Of a stretch of DNA of 64,000 bases, positions 31,601 through 43,920 are shown one piece after another. Numbering within the stretch: the stretch's first letter is position 1; every line of letters begins with the position of its first letter. Both the position numbers and the translations under genes were made by a program. This stretch comes from Patiria pectinifera (taxonomy: Eukaryota > Echinodermata > Asteroidea > Valvatida > Asterinidae), in NCBI GenBank assembly GCA_029964075.1, contig CM057141.1, forward strand, positions 11,098,001 through 11,162,000, read 5' to 3'. The notes below the pieces were generated by a model, which saw only the letters and a program-made list of their open reading frames with translations, did not search any database and had not been told where the DNA came from.

Positions 31601-32551
31601 GTGATAAGGGTTTTTGTGCTTCCTCAAAATCCTTCAAGACCAGCAGGTGTATTTTAAGGATCAGTGAGGATGAGGGTTGAACAACAGTGTTAGCCAGAGG
31701 GGTGTCTGGGTGTCTTTTGGAGCCCTAACTTTAATTTGGAAATTCCACATTGTTATGCCAATATACATAAAAGCATACAACTTCTGCAAGTTTGGCCCCA
31801 TGTTCAAAGCAATTGCAGACTGTGCAGAATATATCAATATTAAAATATTTGATCTCCAACTAAATATCCAGAATTTTCTGAATTTGAATATTCGAAAAAA
31901 ACTGTGAGCAGTCTTGAGAAGATGAAGAGAAATGGCTGTGATGACATTTTAATCGTTTGAGTTTGCACCTTTCAAATCTTTCAAGTATCAGCTAGACAGC
32001 TACACGTAAACAATAAGTATACATTACATTTTTAATATTTATAAAGCTGATTGTTAATGCAGCTCATGATCAGTGAACCAATAAATTTCTGATCAATGAA
32101 CGCAAAATTTAACCAGGGCGTACACATGCAAAACTTGCTGTGTTTTGAATATTTGAATATTCGAATGAAGGTAAGTTTGAATAACAGAAAACTAAATTAT
32201 TTGAAAATGCACAGACCCAACGCTCAATTTTCAAATGCTGACAAAAGCCCTAGCTGTGATGAGTACCTGTTCTAGTTGGTCCTGGCTTTGGGTGTCTCCT
32301 GACGCAGCAGGAGCAGCCGGAGCCGTTGTCGTTGATGACAACTCTTGATTGAAGTTCTGGAGGTAGGTCTCCAGCACGTTAATAGACGCGGCGGCAGCGA
32401 TGCTATCAGCTGCAGCCGAGCTGTTGCTGGCAGCCACGCCGTCGCCAGACTCCGCAACCACTGTGGCTTCATTCTCCGCATCGTTAACGCCTGGTGTCTT
32501 GTTCACTGCCTCATCAGCCTGGGCTTGGGCTTCATCCAGGTTGGCTTCCAT
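23495..32551 (-). CDS. CTCF-related zinc-finger protein, eight coding exons
   Basis: Predicted 1087-aa architectural DNA-binding protein related to CTCF/CTCFL. Coding exons on the minus strand: 32551-32267, 31482-31276, 29800-29716, 29200-29085, 28422-28284, 26945-26854, 26106-25966 and 25693-23495. All have AG/GT boundaries, and reading phase is kept throughout (3264 coding bases). The ATG at 32551 lies in GCCATGG. Residues 1-355 are Gln/Ala/Val-rich and acidic, activation-domain-like, with repeated GIEG phrases. A SVYDF motif sits at about 508-512. Nine C2H2 fingers (about 572-820) follow, matching CTCF fingers 2-10 in order: for example RTSTLLRNHLNTH, TSGELGRH with the rare HTHEKP linker, SVEASKIKRH and NYKLKRHMR. 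Fingers 1 and 11 are absent. The tail has a DEHGNTL block (864-927) and Gln/Glu-rich sequence. It could be the only CTCF of this animal or a diverged paralogue. Confidence 0.88.
26197..26549. mobile_element. pogo-like MITE in intron
   Basis: Starts CAGTGGAATGTCGCTATACC and ends TATAGTGGCGTTCCACTG, flanked by TA duplications (26195-26196 and 26550-26551). Inner ends also pair (CGAACACTG..., ...GATGTTCG). Such ends are typical of pogo/Tigger elements. At 353 bp it lacks a transposase. It lies in the intron between CTCF-like exons 26854-26945 and 25966-26106. Confidence 0.85.
27662..27812. repeat. Dispersed repeat with CAGGCATGCAACT end, copy 2
   Basis: Second copy of the 22422-22566 repeat. 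Here the ends TTCAGGCATGCAACT and AGTTGCGTGCCTGAA are clearly inverted, supporting a MITE of about 150 bp. It lies in an intron of the CTCF-like gene. Confidence 0.65.
27831..28240 (+). mobile_element. tRNA-derived SINE, full length
   Basis: The head is tRNA-like, with an A box TGGTCCAATGG (27842-27852) and a B box GGTTCGAATCC (27886-27896). These are the internal promoter elements for RNA polymerase III. A body follows with TTGAGCAAGGCACTTTACC and GGGACGTAAAGCCGTAGGTC, then an A-run near 28095 and a (TTA)n tail at 28223-28240. It sits antisense in an intron of the CTCF-like gene, ending only 43 bp from exon 28284-28422. A truncated relative is at 1246-1355. Confidence 0.88.
28551..28767. mobile_element. 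Small inverted-repeat element with TTAACCCTAAC ends
   Basis: The left end TTAACCCTAAC and right end GTTAGGGTTAA are exact inverses 217 bp apart in an intron. A related left end (TTTAACCCTAACTCC) occurs near 63021. No coding capacity; probably a MITE, though such short ends could be coincidence. Confidence 0.5.
29319..29576. mobile_element. MITE with ATATGTGATGCGATC ends
   Basis: The left end ATATGTGATGCGATCGAGCT then AAATGAGT is mirrored at the right by ACTCATTT then AGCTTGATCGCATCACATAT. That gives inverted repeats of about 32 bp with one mismatch class, 258 bp overall, in an intron of the CTCF-like gene. Confidence 0.8.
29852..30219. mobile_element. MITE with ACATACAGAT.CTTGTCATTTG ends
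   Basis: The left block ACATACAGATTCTTGTCATT (29866 on) is mirrored by AATGACAAGGATCTGTATGT (right, ending 30208), with weaker TTTTATAT / ATATAAAA outside. About 370 bp in the intron upstream of exon 29716-29800. No coding capacity. Confidence 0.7.
30271..30333. repeat. Short inverted repeat
   Basis: TAAAATCTGGAC (30271-30282) and GTCCAGATTTTA (30322-30333) are exact inverses with a 39-base loop, inside an intron. Significance unknown. Confidence 0.6.
30555..30609. repeat. Direct duplication of about 27 bp
   Basis: ACATGCTTGGGACTGCTTAA occurs twice in tandem, separated by CAAGTA. A recent slip duplication in an intron. Confidence 0.8.
31030..31115 (-). pseudogene. Possible tRNA-like or SINE-head relic
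   Basis: On the minus strand TAGCTCAATGG resembles an A box and GGGGTCGAATTCGC a degenerate B box at roughly tRNA spacing. The cloverleaf is poor and there is no SINE body that I recognise. It may be chance or a decayed tRNA-derived piece. Confidence 0.3.
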
Positions 32552-32570
32552 GGCGGAGTCAAATCCTCAA

Positions 32571-34312
32571 CTGATGACAAAATAATATGAAAGCACATCA
32601 TCATTCCTTAGTACAGAAACAATTTTTTTTCTGCCACAGTAAAGATTCCATCAACATTTCTCAACCACCTCAGAATGTCTTCTTGAAGGAAAATAGCCTG
32701 TAAATATTAGTATTACCAGTATCCCAGTGTAACTTCAATGTTATTACCATAACATAGAAACCGATGATCTCGTAAGTTGTCAAGTTTTCTTTAAAAAGTG
32801 GTCAAAATGTACATGAAGTGGGACACTTGTTAACAAGAAACTTACAAAAACAAAATCTTTCTGAAACCATGAAACTGAAAACAAAATTTCTTGTGGTGGA
32901 ATCTTGTTTTTAAAATATGACAAGAAAAATTGAAAATGTTCATCATATGAATGAATGTTTACTCCATGAAAATGACTTTTGTCGTTCTGAAATGGCAGTC
33001 GCTGGTTTCATGATTGTAATATTCTGAATTGATTCAATGGATTAGCTATTTAAAAAATATTTCCAAACCAATTGTTTCAAATCAAATGAGAATTATTTAC
33101 CTTTAAAATAAAAAAATAGTGCTAGGCTTCTAGTTCTAGCAAAGATGGGTGTAGGCCTGGGAAAATATTGCAACCTGATGCCACCATTTTCTTCATATAT
33201 CATCTCAATGAGTCATTCATTGCAAAAAAGAAATGAATCTGGGGCTGAGAAACATTTCCAATTTTGTTAGGAAATACTTGGAAAATTTTCTTGACTCTCC
33301 ATAGACTTTGTACACAATCACAGAAGTGGCAGTCATGCAAAAATTCCATCAATTATCGGTTTCAATGTGGTCATGAATGGTTGTTAATCTGGTATGCATC
33401 CATCGATTAAAAAATAAACAAAACATAACACTAGGCAGCTAAATTGGAACACACAAAAAAGGCATTTTATTTTTAAAATTAAATTATGGAGTTATGGTTT
33501 CCCTTTTATTAAGAAGTAGGCCTACATTATATTAGGCCCAATAATGTTTGCCTTAATTAATCTTTTTCTTTTTTAAATAAGGGTAGGCCCCCCCCCCCAG
33601 CATTTCATTTTTAACATGTTTAAAGCTTTAAAATGTGGCCAATTTTATCAACATGATCACCCAGTACAGTGAGAGTCATGCACATGCAAATGTTGCACTA
33701 GCCCCATTAAATGTGGCCAATTTCAGAAAATTTATGGGGGTAGCATTGCAAACACACACAAAAGGCCACACCCTGTCCAGCTGCAATAAGCTGCATTGTG
33801 TCACATAACATTTATTGCCAAAATATCCACGAAAACGATGGGAGGTTATTCTGAGTTCACTTGTGTGTAACACAGACATGCCTTCGTATACCAACAGACC
33901 CAAAACAGATCCCCAACGGCCGCAAGAAAGTGGCGCTCTCCGTCCGCCTAGCGTCCAAATTTCGACAGCGTCATTTTCTTTTCTCATTTGCATAAAGCCC
34001 CTGAAGATTTTTTTGGGCCGCTTGGGGGCGCAAGATTACAAAACAACAGCGAAAACTTCACAAATATTCCCCTGAAATGACAATAGTCGGAAGAAATGAT
34101 ATCTGAAGAACCTATAAAACAAAGGATGCTAAGATATTGCAGCGTGATTAAGGTGAAAATCTGGTGTAAAATGAGGTCTTCCTCGTCAACTACGGAACAA
34201 GCTCGCGCGGTCATTTGCATATTTCCCAAAGACGACGATGGCTCAACGACGTCTGGGGGCGCTAACCAGCTTCAGCTCCTTTTCATGGAAATTATTCACA
34301 AATAAGCCTTAC
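32571..34312. other. 5' UTR intron of the CTCF-like gene
   Basis: On the minus strand a TTATTTTGTCATCAG acceptor ends at 32571, leaving 19 bases of 5' UTR before the ATG. A strong donor AAAG|GTAAGG at 34312 could start this intron. No coding region inside. A poly-C run lies near 33589-33598. Confidence 0.5.
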
Positions 34313-34470
34313 CTTTAGATCTATGACGATCTCTGGTCGTGTATGTCACTAATTCCAACAATAAAGTGGCCAGACTCTGCGAGATGACTGAGTATTTTAG
34401 AGGAAAAAAGCTCCAAAACGAACACGGACAATGGCGCCTTTATGAAGCAAGATGGCGCCCTTCGAGTACG
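34313..34470 (-). promoter_or_regulatory. Candidate noncoding first exon and promoter of CTCF-like gene
   Basis: A sequence ending in an AAAG|GTAAGG donor (exon edge 34313) includes two ATGGCGCC motifs (34431-34438 and 34452-34459). The second lies in CAAGATGGCGCC, which resembles a YY1 site of the kind common near animal transcription starts. The surrounding 34.2-34.5 kb is CpG-richer than average. The transcription start was not determined. Confidence 0.45.
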
Positions 34471-34995
34471 CATGCCCGTTGACTCAAAAGGTTGCATTAA
34501 CCCGACGACTCTTTAACGCCCTCTAAAATCCACCGAAATTCTTTTATTTATATTCCAATTTTAAATTTAGCTTGCGAGACAGGTCATTAAACTAAAGATG
34601 TTCATGTCCAATTGGAAAAAAAGTAAAGCTTTTGGTCACGTTTCGTTAGAACTGTTAAATTTTGAGGAATATTTATATTTGCCATGAACCAGTCGTCGGA
34701 TATGGATGCGCATACACATCGCATGCAGATTCGTCGGGCATGGCACGCTAGCGTCGCCGCGGCCGACCGTGTCACGATAATGCCCTGGCATATTGTGTAC
34801 AGTACATGATGCACCATTGAAAAAAAAATCTATAGAAAACGCTCAGAAAAAGGCGTTCATTCATTGTGTAGTTCGTGACGCAAATAATATTGAATCAATT
34901 AATAAATCAACGAAATATAGCATATGATTCTTCCACACCCTAGAACAGAAAATGGAAGAAGAACTTCAGGGGTGCCCAGGCTTGGAATAACTTAC

Positions 34996-35060
34996 CGCAG
35001 CATTTGAAATCTCCGCCGCTCCAACAACTCTTAATCACTTCGTCAAACAACTCAAACAGC
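34996..35060 (-). other. Alternative candidate first exon of CTCF-like gene
   Basis: A second consensus donor, GCTGCG|GTAAGTTA, lies at 34995 on the minus strand upstream of the first candidate exon. It may be an alternative noncoding first exon using another promoter, or a decoy. Confidence 0.35.
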
Positions 35061-35099
35061 TCAGTTAAAAAAAAAAAGTAAGTGGGGAAAAAAGAAGAA

Positions 35100-35346
35100 G
35101 AAAAAAAAGGGGGGATGTCATCTTGCAGTGATGTTTTGTATTGTATTGTAAATGTCTGTTTATCATCTGTGTAATTCCTCGTTTTTTAAATGAATCTTTT
35201 AACATTCTTACATTGTACTTTTAATATTTTAATTGTATTTTAATAGTAGGTTTGTGTGAGCTGGGATCCATGGGAGATCAGTGAGTTTTTCTCACTGAAT
35301 GGATCACCCAGGATAAATAAGAAATAAATAAATAAATAAATAAATA
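35100..35346 (+). mobile_element. 3' tail of a retroposon with (AAAT)n end
   Basis: AT-rich sequence ends in a hairpin-like GTGAGTTTTTCTCAC, then GAATGGATCACCCAGGATAA and a run of AAATA/AAAT units (about 35320-35346). A 3' tandem AAAT tail is characteristic of several non-LTR elements. No coding part is present. Confidence 0.5.
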
Positions 35347-38300
35347 GCATATAATTATTATCATCATATTTTCTTTCTTTCCATGTTAATTCTGCGACTT
35401 TTTGCCGAGTTTATTTTTTAAAAGTGAAAATTCATTTCTTATGATTTTTATGAGTACTGTGGTGAAATAGGTGGTTTTATTTATTTATTCACACCTGTTG
35501 ATGTACGGTATGTACCCTTAAGGAGACATTTTTGTCAGACACCCGACATTATAGAGACATTTAAATGTCTCCCTAATGTCACAACTTGTATTGTCGCAAA
35601 TAGGCTAGATCGATTGATCATGGTCCAAAACATAAATATACCAAACTTCGTGGGGATGGGATAAGGTGAAATTAGGGTTAGAGGTCACTTATCAGGTCAG
35701 AAGGGGGAATACCATTTATTGTAAATTTAGAAGTTTGGGAGAAATAGGATTTTTTTTTTTATTGTATTTGAAATCCTGGAATATTTTAAGTTCAGGCAAA
35801 AGTGAAACTTAAATAATAAATCATGGGTTACGACTGATGTAACAATGTAAGCAGCTCCCGAGAAACTTCTTCAATTTGGGCGCTTTGGTGAGTTAAAAAG
35901 AAAGAAAAGTTTTTTCACTTACCCGCCAAGCCACACCCTTGAATTTACCCAGGGTTCGAAATTAGCGGTTGCCTGCCAGCCAAATGCTAGTCAAAACAGC
36001 AGCGGGCTAGTCAAACTATTCCTTTATAAGAAGCCCGGCTGACGAGTTAAAATAATTTTGGGATATGGCAAAGATGAAAGGACAGGAAGAAATATATCAT
36101 TAAATTCAGAAATTTGTATTTGAGCTTTTATCTGAGTGTTTTCAGTTGGCGTCTTTAGATTTTCGCCCTTACTTGGTCTCACCCATGGTCTCACCCGGGC
36201 AACATCATCATTCGCCACTTCCATCCCTGCACAGCCTAGTGCCTTGGTTTTTATCATGTAGCCATTTAATAGTTCCATGGTTTTGTGCAATTTTCTAATC
36301 CTCTTAAATGTATATGAAAACTATTTGACATCCCTTTTTAGTTAATTTGATTGAAAAGTGCACTTTTTTTAACATTAAAAAAATGTCCTTGCTTTTCCTG
36401 ACAAATGAGGTATCCTTTCTCTCAGAAAAGTTGAAAAAGTTGAAACACCCTCCCTTTCCACGTCCTACTTCAAGTTGGTACGTTGGGATAAAAAATAGCT
36501 GGGTAGCCTATATTCGCAGGGCTATGTAGGCCCTATACACTGCGGGATGTAAGACCTACATTTTAACAGAGAAATAAGCTCCTATTATATACATTTTCCG
36601 ACTCCATAATGTCAGACTGAGCGCAGATTTTTGCACATCATCATCCAGCCAACCGCAAGTAAAAACCAACGAACTGTTAATGTTAAGTGTCCACAATATT
36701 GATCCTTCGCACCCGGCGTGCGTGGTTAGCTTGCCATCGACTCGAGTGCATTGCGATAGTGCAACGGGGTGTCAAAAGCAGACGATATTTTTTGAGCCGT
36801 GGCGCGGACTGGCTGAGGGCATTGATTTCCCGCCAAAAATGTCCGCCGCCAATTGACACTTTGATGTAACGGCGTGGTTATGGATAGATCATGCACCTAA
36901 TTCGCGTTTTTCGCTTCATATCTCCAGTCAAGAATGATGATGATGGGCAGGTATAGCCGTTATCTAAGCTCCAGCGCATTCTACAAACTCTATCAGGTTT
37001 GAAGCCGGTTTTCCAGGCCAGTTTTATTTAATGTGACATGTAGACAAAGACCTTGGCTTTGAGTTGGAGGCTGTCTCTTCAATATGCAGGCGTACCGTCA
37101 TCAGCCACGATATATATGTGGCGTACGGTAGCCGATCTTCATGCACGTGCCCCAACTTGAAAGTTGTCAAAGGCCAACCGGGAGAGGTTTGCACTGGCCA
37201 GCAACTCGACGGTTCAGTTAAATTATAAGGCGAAATGAAAGGTCTGACTGATGAAGAAGATGCCGAACGTTTCAAGTCTTTCAGCCTTTCTTGCTCCCAA
37301 ACCACGCAAACCAGGTCTGTTGTACCCTGCCAGGTAAATACATCATGGGCTAAGTGTAGAATGGGCCTAGTAATCTTCCATTAACGAATCCGGGCAAGTT
37401 ATCACTGTACACACATAATGGAGGCCCCCTATAATGGCGAAGACAATGTGCTAGCTACTGTACAGATCAACAGACAATACCAGTACAGTTGTCAATGCTT
37501 TCGCAATTGAAGGGGGGGGGGGGGCTCTGTGATAGTGTCCGGATTGGTCCGTAGATAAACCTAATGTACATGTATGATTTCTGTCTGCATCTATGAACCA
37601 GGCAGGTTTCCTCTTTCAGGACTTGTATATATTTCTCGGGTGTAAACTGCTGGGGAGTTGTTGCGCCCAAAAGCCAACAGGGATACTCAATTAAAATTCA
37701 GTAAATACATTTGTATGTCCACTGAATTTAACCAAACTTTCTCTTCTCGTTGAATTCGTTGAGGACGGGACCAAAGAAATCACTGACAAGAACTTTGACA
37801 GAGCGCCCTCTGTTGTCAGTAACTATCCTAATAGTTTTCAGCAACACACACACGGCCCGGATAAGGCCGAGTGTGGGCTACAACGCATTTAGCTTCAGTC
37901 TCATAAATGTACTGACACCCCCACCCCAAAAAAATTGTTTTATTTTCTTAAACGGGGGGGGGGGGGGGGGGTGATGACTTTTATGAATGGCAACATCTAT
38001 AGGCCCACTCTTATCATACATGTATCTGGGCTTCTGGCATTAACAGGAGGGAGTGGAGATTAAGTCAGAAAAGGAACAGAATTGCATATTCCCCTTTTCC
38101 TTGAAAAAAAGGTTAGCTTTGCCTATTTAGTGACCCAATATGCCACAGCTTTTTCTTTTATCACTGAGCATTAACCAAATCTTTTGACACTTAATACCTT
38201 GGAGTGGGTTTTGAACCAGCATCCTTTGGTATTGTGTTCTCGTTGTTACAGGTTCATATCCCATACAGTTTCATAACACATGAACATAGGCAGTTCCACA

Positions 38301-38480
38301 TTGTTGTTTGATGTGGATGGAACAGTTTCCATGCAACTGCATGTTCCTAATTGCTTATTGCAGTTTTTGAAACAAACTGTCTTCCCTATGGAAATGCAAC
38401 ACCCAAAAGGCTCAACAACAAAACAAAAACAAACCATGCACATCCATATATAAATATCCATAAAGTTGTCCTATTTTTTT
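35347..38480. other. Intergenic region between CTCF-like gene and SALL gene
   Basis: No convincing gene. A CpG-richer block lies near 36690-36880, and an 18-base poly-G run at 37954-37971 is closely preceded by C-rich sequence. Short open frames have no domain. Confidence 0.5.
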
Positions 38481-41281
38481 TTATTAGTTAAACCTCGGTA
38501 TCACAAAATATACAATGTTCCACTAAATACTACATCATACATATGCAGTGCATCTACAATACTTATAGTGGGTGGTGCAATGTACTACAGGCCATAGTTT
38601 TCTGTCTTTTTAAAAGCTATAGTGCACAATTTGTTCTACATTATTGTTCCTACAGACATGTAATAATACTGTTCCAGTTCGATACATTAACATGATGGTA
38701 TAACACAGTAAGGAGTGGAGACCAAAACTTAGCAGCCCTCAAAAATACAAAAATAACCATTTGTTGTAAAAGAACTCCGGATACTTAACTGTCCAAAGAA
38801 GAAAACAGGAAGGTCTAAAAATCAACGCAGAACTGTAAAAAAACAAACCCATCCAATTCTGTCAGATGATCAGTAGTCAGTCAAACATAATCCTACCCAA
38901 GGTGCTTGGGCGTTTATGGGACCCAGGGTTTTAAAGCATGCATTAATTTCAGTGGTGCTTGTGGGGACAGATGGCACATGTGGCTGTTTTGATTGTTTGT
39001 TGGCATTTCAACCAGGTAGATGTACCGTAGTACTTTGCCACTTAAGCCACACAAAGGTGGACACATTTAAGTGAAAAACAGGTTTGTGGAAAACCAGTGT
39101 AACTGATTGGCAAATTTGTGACAATGTTTTCTTGTGTAAGGATTTCCCTTTGAGTAAATCCCACTGTTACAAAATTAGATTTTGAGTTTGACGAATGCCA
39201 CAGAAAAGTAAATATTATGTTTGACTGACTAATTCGTAACAATCTCCCTTATCAACAAAGGTTATAAAATACGCACCCATGCTTTTCCTATATCACAGTT
39301 TTTAAATCACCATCTCCATTATTTTAAATGAAGCGGTACGATTAAAACGCAGTGAAACGTTGCCATGGCTACACAAATACAATCCAAAGAACTATTTGTG
39401 AAAGACTGAAAATCAAAGTGTTCGGTTCAATGAACATGGTATGGCAAAGTCAATTTAATGGCATTCAAAAGCTATAGTACACCAATACTGCAACTTCACA
39501 GAAATACCTTCGAACTCCATGAAAAAAACCTTCAAATTCTTTCAGAAATGCAACAGGAATTGAATAAGTTTTTTGTTCATATCACTATGGAAATCAATTT
39601 GTCCAATACAGATTGTTTGTGTTCCCAAAAAAAAGGTGTACAGAAAAAAAACAAAATGGCAGGTCTGAATGTATCAGAATGGCCAACTCTACAAGTTGAC
39701 AAAGCTGGCAGTATTACTTATTCTAGTAGGCAGTTAAGTTAATATAGCTCTGGTGATATATCCACACTGTACAAGTTTTGTACAATAAGAACACTGTATA
39801 CACACACACACACACACCTGGTCCACAGATTCTTGCATCTCACACGTATTTCGTTATCGACTGCTTTTTTTCCTTCAAAGTTTACACCTATTTACAAAAT
39901 TTTACTTTTCCTTTGGCTTGCTTTGGTCATCTGACCTGAAATGTTAAAAATTTCTTTTTTTTCTGCTGTACAATACAAAACACAATTTAATGCAATATTT
40001 TATTTTTTTGAGCACACATATGCAAAATAAAATTTAAAAAAAGGAAGAACAAAACTTAAATGCTGAAAGACTGTTAGAAAAGAAAAGGAAAAAAAGTGAG
40101 CAAAAGTTATGGGGATTTTAGAATATGCTACCAGCTGTTTTTTTTTTTAGAATACTTAAATGGTATAGATTGTGTTAATTGTTCATTAGTGGCTGTTAGT
40201 AGTGATCTAAACTATTTATTTTTGGGTGTATATCTACTGGTTATAGTAAAAAATAATCAGATGATACTAGTATATCTTAATACTGCATATTGGCAATAGA
40301 TGTCATGGCAGTGCACATGAAAAAAATCAAAATGTATAAGGTAAGCACAAAATTGCTATACCACTTTTTTTCAAAGATTCATACTGCGGCACTGACACAA
40401 ATCATAAAAGCTAAACTGCTACATCCACAAAAAAAGTCAACACAAAAAGTACAATTTACTACCAGCTCATTAACACATACATGCAAAATAACTCTAAAAA
40501 TTTATATGAAAATGGTTTAGTTGTTGAACAATAAATTAACGGTAAAACAAAGATTGGAAAGCACAAATTATAACCATTTAGAAGTTTTTTTCGTCACAGG
40601 CTGATAAAGAAGTAATGATAATTCATTGAGCTGTACATAAAGCTGCAATACTGAAGCAGATTTCAAATTGTAACGCTGCATAGGTTCCAAGCCAAAATAC
40701 AGAATAAGAAGTCAAATGCCTTAATAGTAGACAGGAGCATTACATCCCCTTTCTATGTAGGAAAAAAAAAGCTGTTTGTCTTGTTAAATTGTGGGGCCAA
40801 CATTACAGTGCAGAAAACAAGACAATGCAAGTAGGCTTTTACATTTCAGCTAGGCGTACCGAGAAAAGTGTTTGTTGTACATTAATGACTGCTTGTATAA
40901 TATACACAATGATACTTTTAAATACACTTATATACACACACATCACTACTAATGTGACAGAGTAAATGTTTACATCATTACATACAGAGATATCGGTACA
41001 TCTTTTACTTGATTGAAGTTTGACATCTTTAATTGGAAGTTTCCAGGGAGGGGTTTTTCTTTTTTTTTGACGGGAAATGTTTTTAATATGAAAGACCAAA
41101 TATGTAATGGACACAAATTTGTATTTACAACTCTCTTTCCATTAATCAATGTTGTTGATTATTTGTTTGCTTAAATATGCATTCAACAAAAAGTTATTAC
41201 AATTTAGAAATCAGATGACTCCGTTTTCTTACACTGCAAGTTGGAAAAGGTTTGCTGATGTTCAACAGTGAAGAGACTGCA
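38481..41281. other. 3' flank of SALL gene, distal part
   Basis: No coding region. Minus-strand AATAAA matches (for example at about 39998-40003) could be distal polyadenylation signals if SALL has a long 3' UTR. A CA microsatellite lies near 39801-39817. Confidence 0.35.
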
Positions 41282-41629
41282 CCATGGGCGTAAATCCTGC
41301 GGGGGATGGGGAGGATAATATTCCCCCCACTTTTTGACCAGGGGGATGGGCCATTGGATCAAACCCCCTCCCCATTTTTGTTGTGAGAAATAAAAAATGT
41401 ATGAAATTGTTTTGAAAAACGGAGAACAAACATACAAAAGCTTAATGCACCGTTTTGACATCGGGGACGTAAGGGGGCAAGTTGGCATTAGATGTACATT
41501 TGTGTGATGAACAGCCCCCTAGTGTGTGCTGCCCACAGCCCCCCCCCCCTCCCTCCCCCCAATTTTTGATCAGGCAATTTTACGATTTTTGGTCATCCCC
41601 CACTTGCCAACATGGATTTACGCCACTGG
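41282..41629. mobile_element. Foldback element with GGCGTAAATCC ends
   Basis: The left end CATGGGCGTAAATCC is mirrored by GGATTTACGCCACTG. G-rich then C-rich interior blocks also pair (GGGGGATGG..., ...CATCCCCC; TTTTTGACCAGG / TTTTTGATCAGG). About 348 bp with no coding capacity; CAGTGGCGTA-type ends are common among animal DNA-transposon relics. Confidence 0.65.
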
Positions 41630-43920
41630 ACACATCTTGGACTTGTAGTTGTCACAAGTTTTACTACTATACTGTATTTTATAAAAATCATTTTCTTTGT
41701 ATGCCACACAACCACTTCAACTGTACATCAGGAAACACAAATTAATTACGCGTGTAGAAATATGGGCAAAACATAATACTTAAAGCAATCAAATGCATTT
41801 TTCAATTACCCTGTTAAGGAAGACTCAATTCAAAATAGTGCATTTTTCTTAACACAAAATTAACAAATTACAGGCTGTTTTGGTAGAAATCCCTGAGAAA
41901 CTTAGCATGAAAAAAAAAATTACAAATGAACAACTTTCCATGACAGATATTAACCTGGAAAAATTATCAGTAATTGCCACAGCATATCATCAAAACTTTT
42001 TGGGCAGCAAAGTTATGCAAATGCACTAAAACCCCATTTTCCCCCTCACTATTTCAAAGCAGAGAGCAATTACTAAGGCAGGAATAAATGCAAAGCATTA
42101 AAAAAATATGATTTGTGTCCGATGGTACACCATAACCTTTTTAAAATTGTGGTGACATTTTGATACATCTTTGTTCTTCAAAAAAAAGGGAAAAAAAAGT
42201 TATCATAAACAATTATAGAAAATGTCAACATTTTGAGAGCCTAGGCGCAACCTAATACTTCATTGGGATAGTAAGTGGCGTAATGCTGTGCTTTGGTTTT
42301 GATGCAGAAAAACACAAAGAATAACTTCCAACTTTTAATGGATCTTTTGGAAAGCAAATTTAACCCATGCACTCAGCTTTTTTTTTTTGGTGGATGTTGT
42401 AATAGAACACAAAGCAGAACTCAAGATGTCTGGGTGACCAGTGACGGATTAGTGGCAGTTCAAGAGCAACAACCTCCAATCCACATCACAGATCAATCTG
42501 GCTTGAACATGTCTCTCCCCCCCAAAAAATGGATGTGAAATTTTTGGCGGGGCTCCCACAAACATATGCACATTGATGGTTTGGGCTGCAAAATATGACG
42601 GATGACATTGTAAATGTGTGGTTTGCGTGACAGAACCCGGGCTATGGGAATGGCCCTTTTGATTATTAATGACGACGCGCTTACCGTTAGAGTAATTCTC
42701 ACATCCATCACTCATCAAGGTGGATTTTGTTTTCAAAGCTGAAGAATTTACACTTTTCCCTCTTTTTATTGTGTATGAAAATCAAATGTGTTCACAGCCG
42801 GAGATGACGCCACACTATAGGGGTCAACAAAGTTGAGTGAAAAGTGCAAGTGGATCGGGTATTGTCATTGATGTATCTACACCAGAAACTAGAGATAACT
42901 TGTCTGAAGCTTGTAAGATCTCTGTGGCCAAGAGCAGAAGTACTTTGCAAACAATACGTTAAAGAGTTTGAGTACAATACATTATTGTGTGCAGTTTGTT
43001 TGTGAAACCCAAATTCACAATTTGGTTAGACCGGAGCAGAAAAAACAATGCCAGTTTTGACTTATTTCTGATAGTATTGCATCACATGCTTTATAGAATA
43101 AGAAAATCCAAACTGCATTTTGAACTTATGAATGATGAATCAATGGAAGGTTTCTTGAAAATTGTTTTGAGGAAACTCTTTTTTTTTGGGGGGGGGGGGT
43201 TATAGCATGTGCATCCAGTATTTAAAAAACCCAAACCTCATCAAATGTAAATTTGATTTTTAAAAAGTTTTGCCTCAAGACAAATGGAAAATATGTGTTA
43301 TTCTGTTTGCTGTCTAAATAACTAATTCATGGTGTTCTCACAATTGTGTGCTTTATAAAGTACCCTGCGGCAGAACATCCAATCGTAAAGATTAAATAAG
43401 CAATCATAACTGTTAGAATAAGTTAACATTCACCAATCTCAAGTATTGTAAATTTTGTCTTACTGAATATTTTACAATAAATATTACTTGAGAAATAAGT
43501 TAAGTGTCTTAAAAAAATTAATAAGGGTAAATACCAAGTATTAATGTGGTCATTTTTTTCGTTTCGACCCTGTGTCACAAATGTTTGGAGACAGATTATA
43601 CCCTTTCAATTAGGTGTACTGTCTTACTGCCGAGTAAGTCTACTGTACACTTTGAAATTAGTTTGTTAGTATTGAATGGATAAGGGAAATAAGTGAATAT
43701 GGCCACAAAGCAATTACATGTATTTACCTAAACATCAAGTTTTAACTGAAAAAAATTCACACACTCTAGTGTTCAAATACTGCAGCAAAACAACTTTGAA
43801 AAAGGAAGTAAGAAAAACAACGTAACTTTTGAGCTTTTTAAACCTCCATTCATAACCAAAACAAAATCTAACATCACATCCCTATCATCACAATGGACAC
43901 ACTTCTGTTCTTCTCATTTC
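41630..43920. other. 3' flank, probable 3' UTR of SALL gene
   Basis: Lies immediately after the SALL stop codon on the minus strand. A minus-strand AATAAA at 42765-42770 is one plausible polyadenylation signal about 1.15 kb past the stop. A poly-G run sits at about 43190-43199. No gene seen. Confidence 0.4.

Noticed and set aside
23495-32551. ZFP64 orthologue (ZFP64 neighbours SALL4 in human)
   Set aside because: The finger order, the HTHEKP linker and the YDF motif match CTCF much better than ZFP64.
34685-34808. CpG-rich short plus-strand frame beginning MNQSSDMDAH
   Set aside because: Only about 41 codons, no recognisable family. Possibly part of a divergent promoter, but not supportable as a gene.
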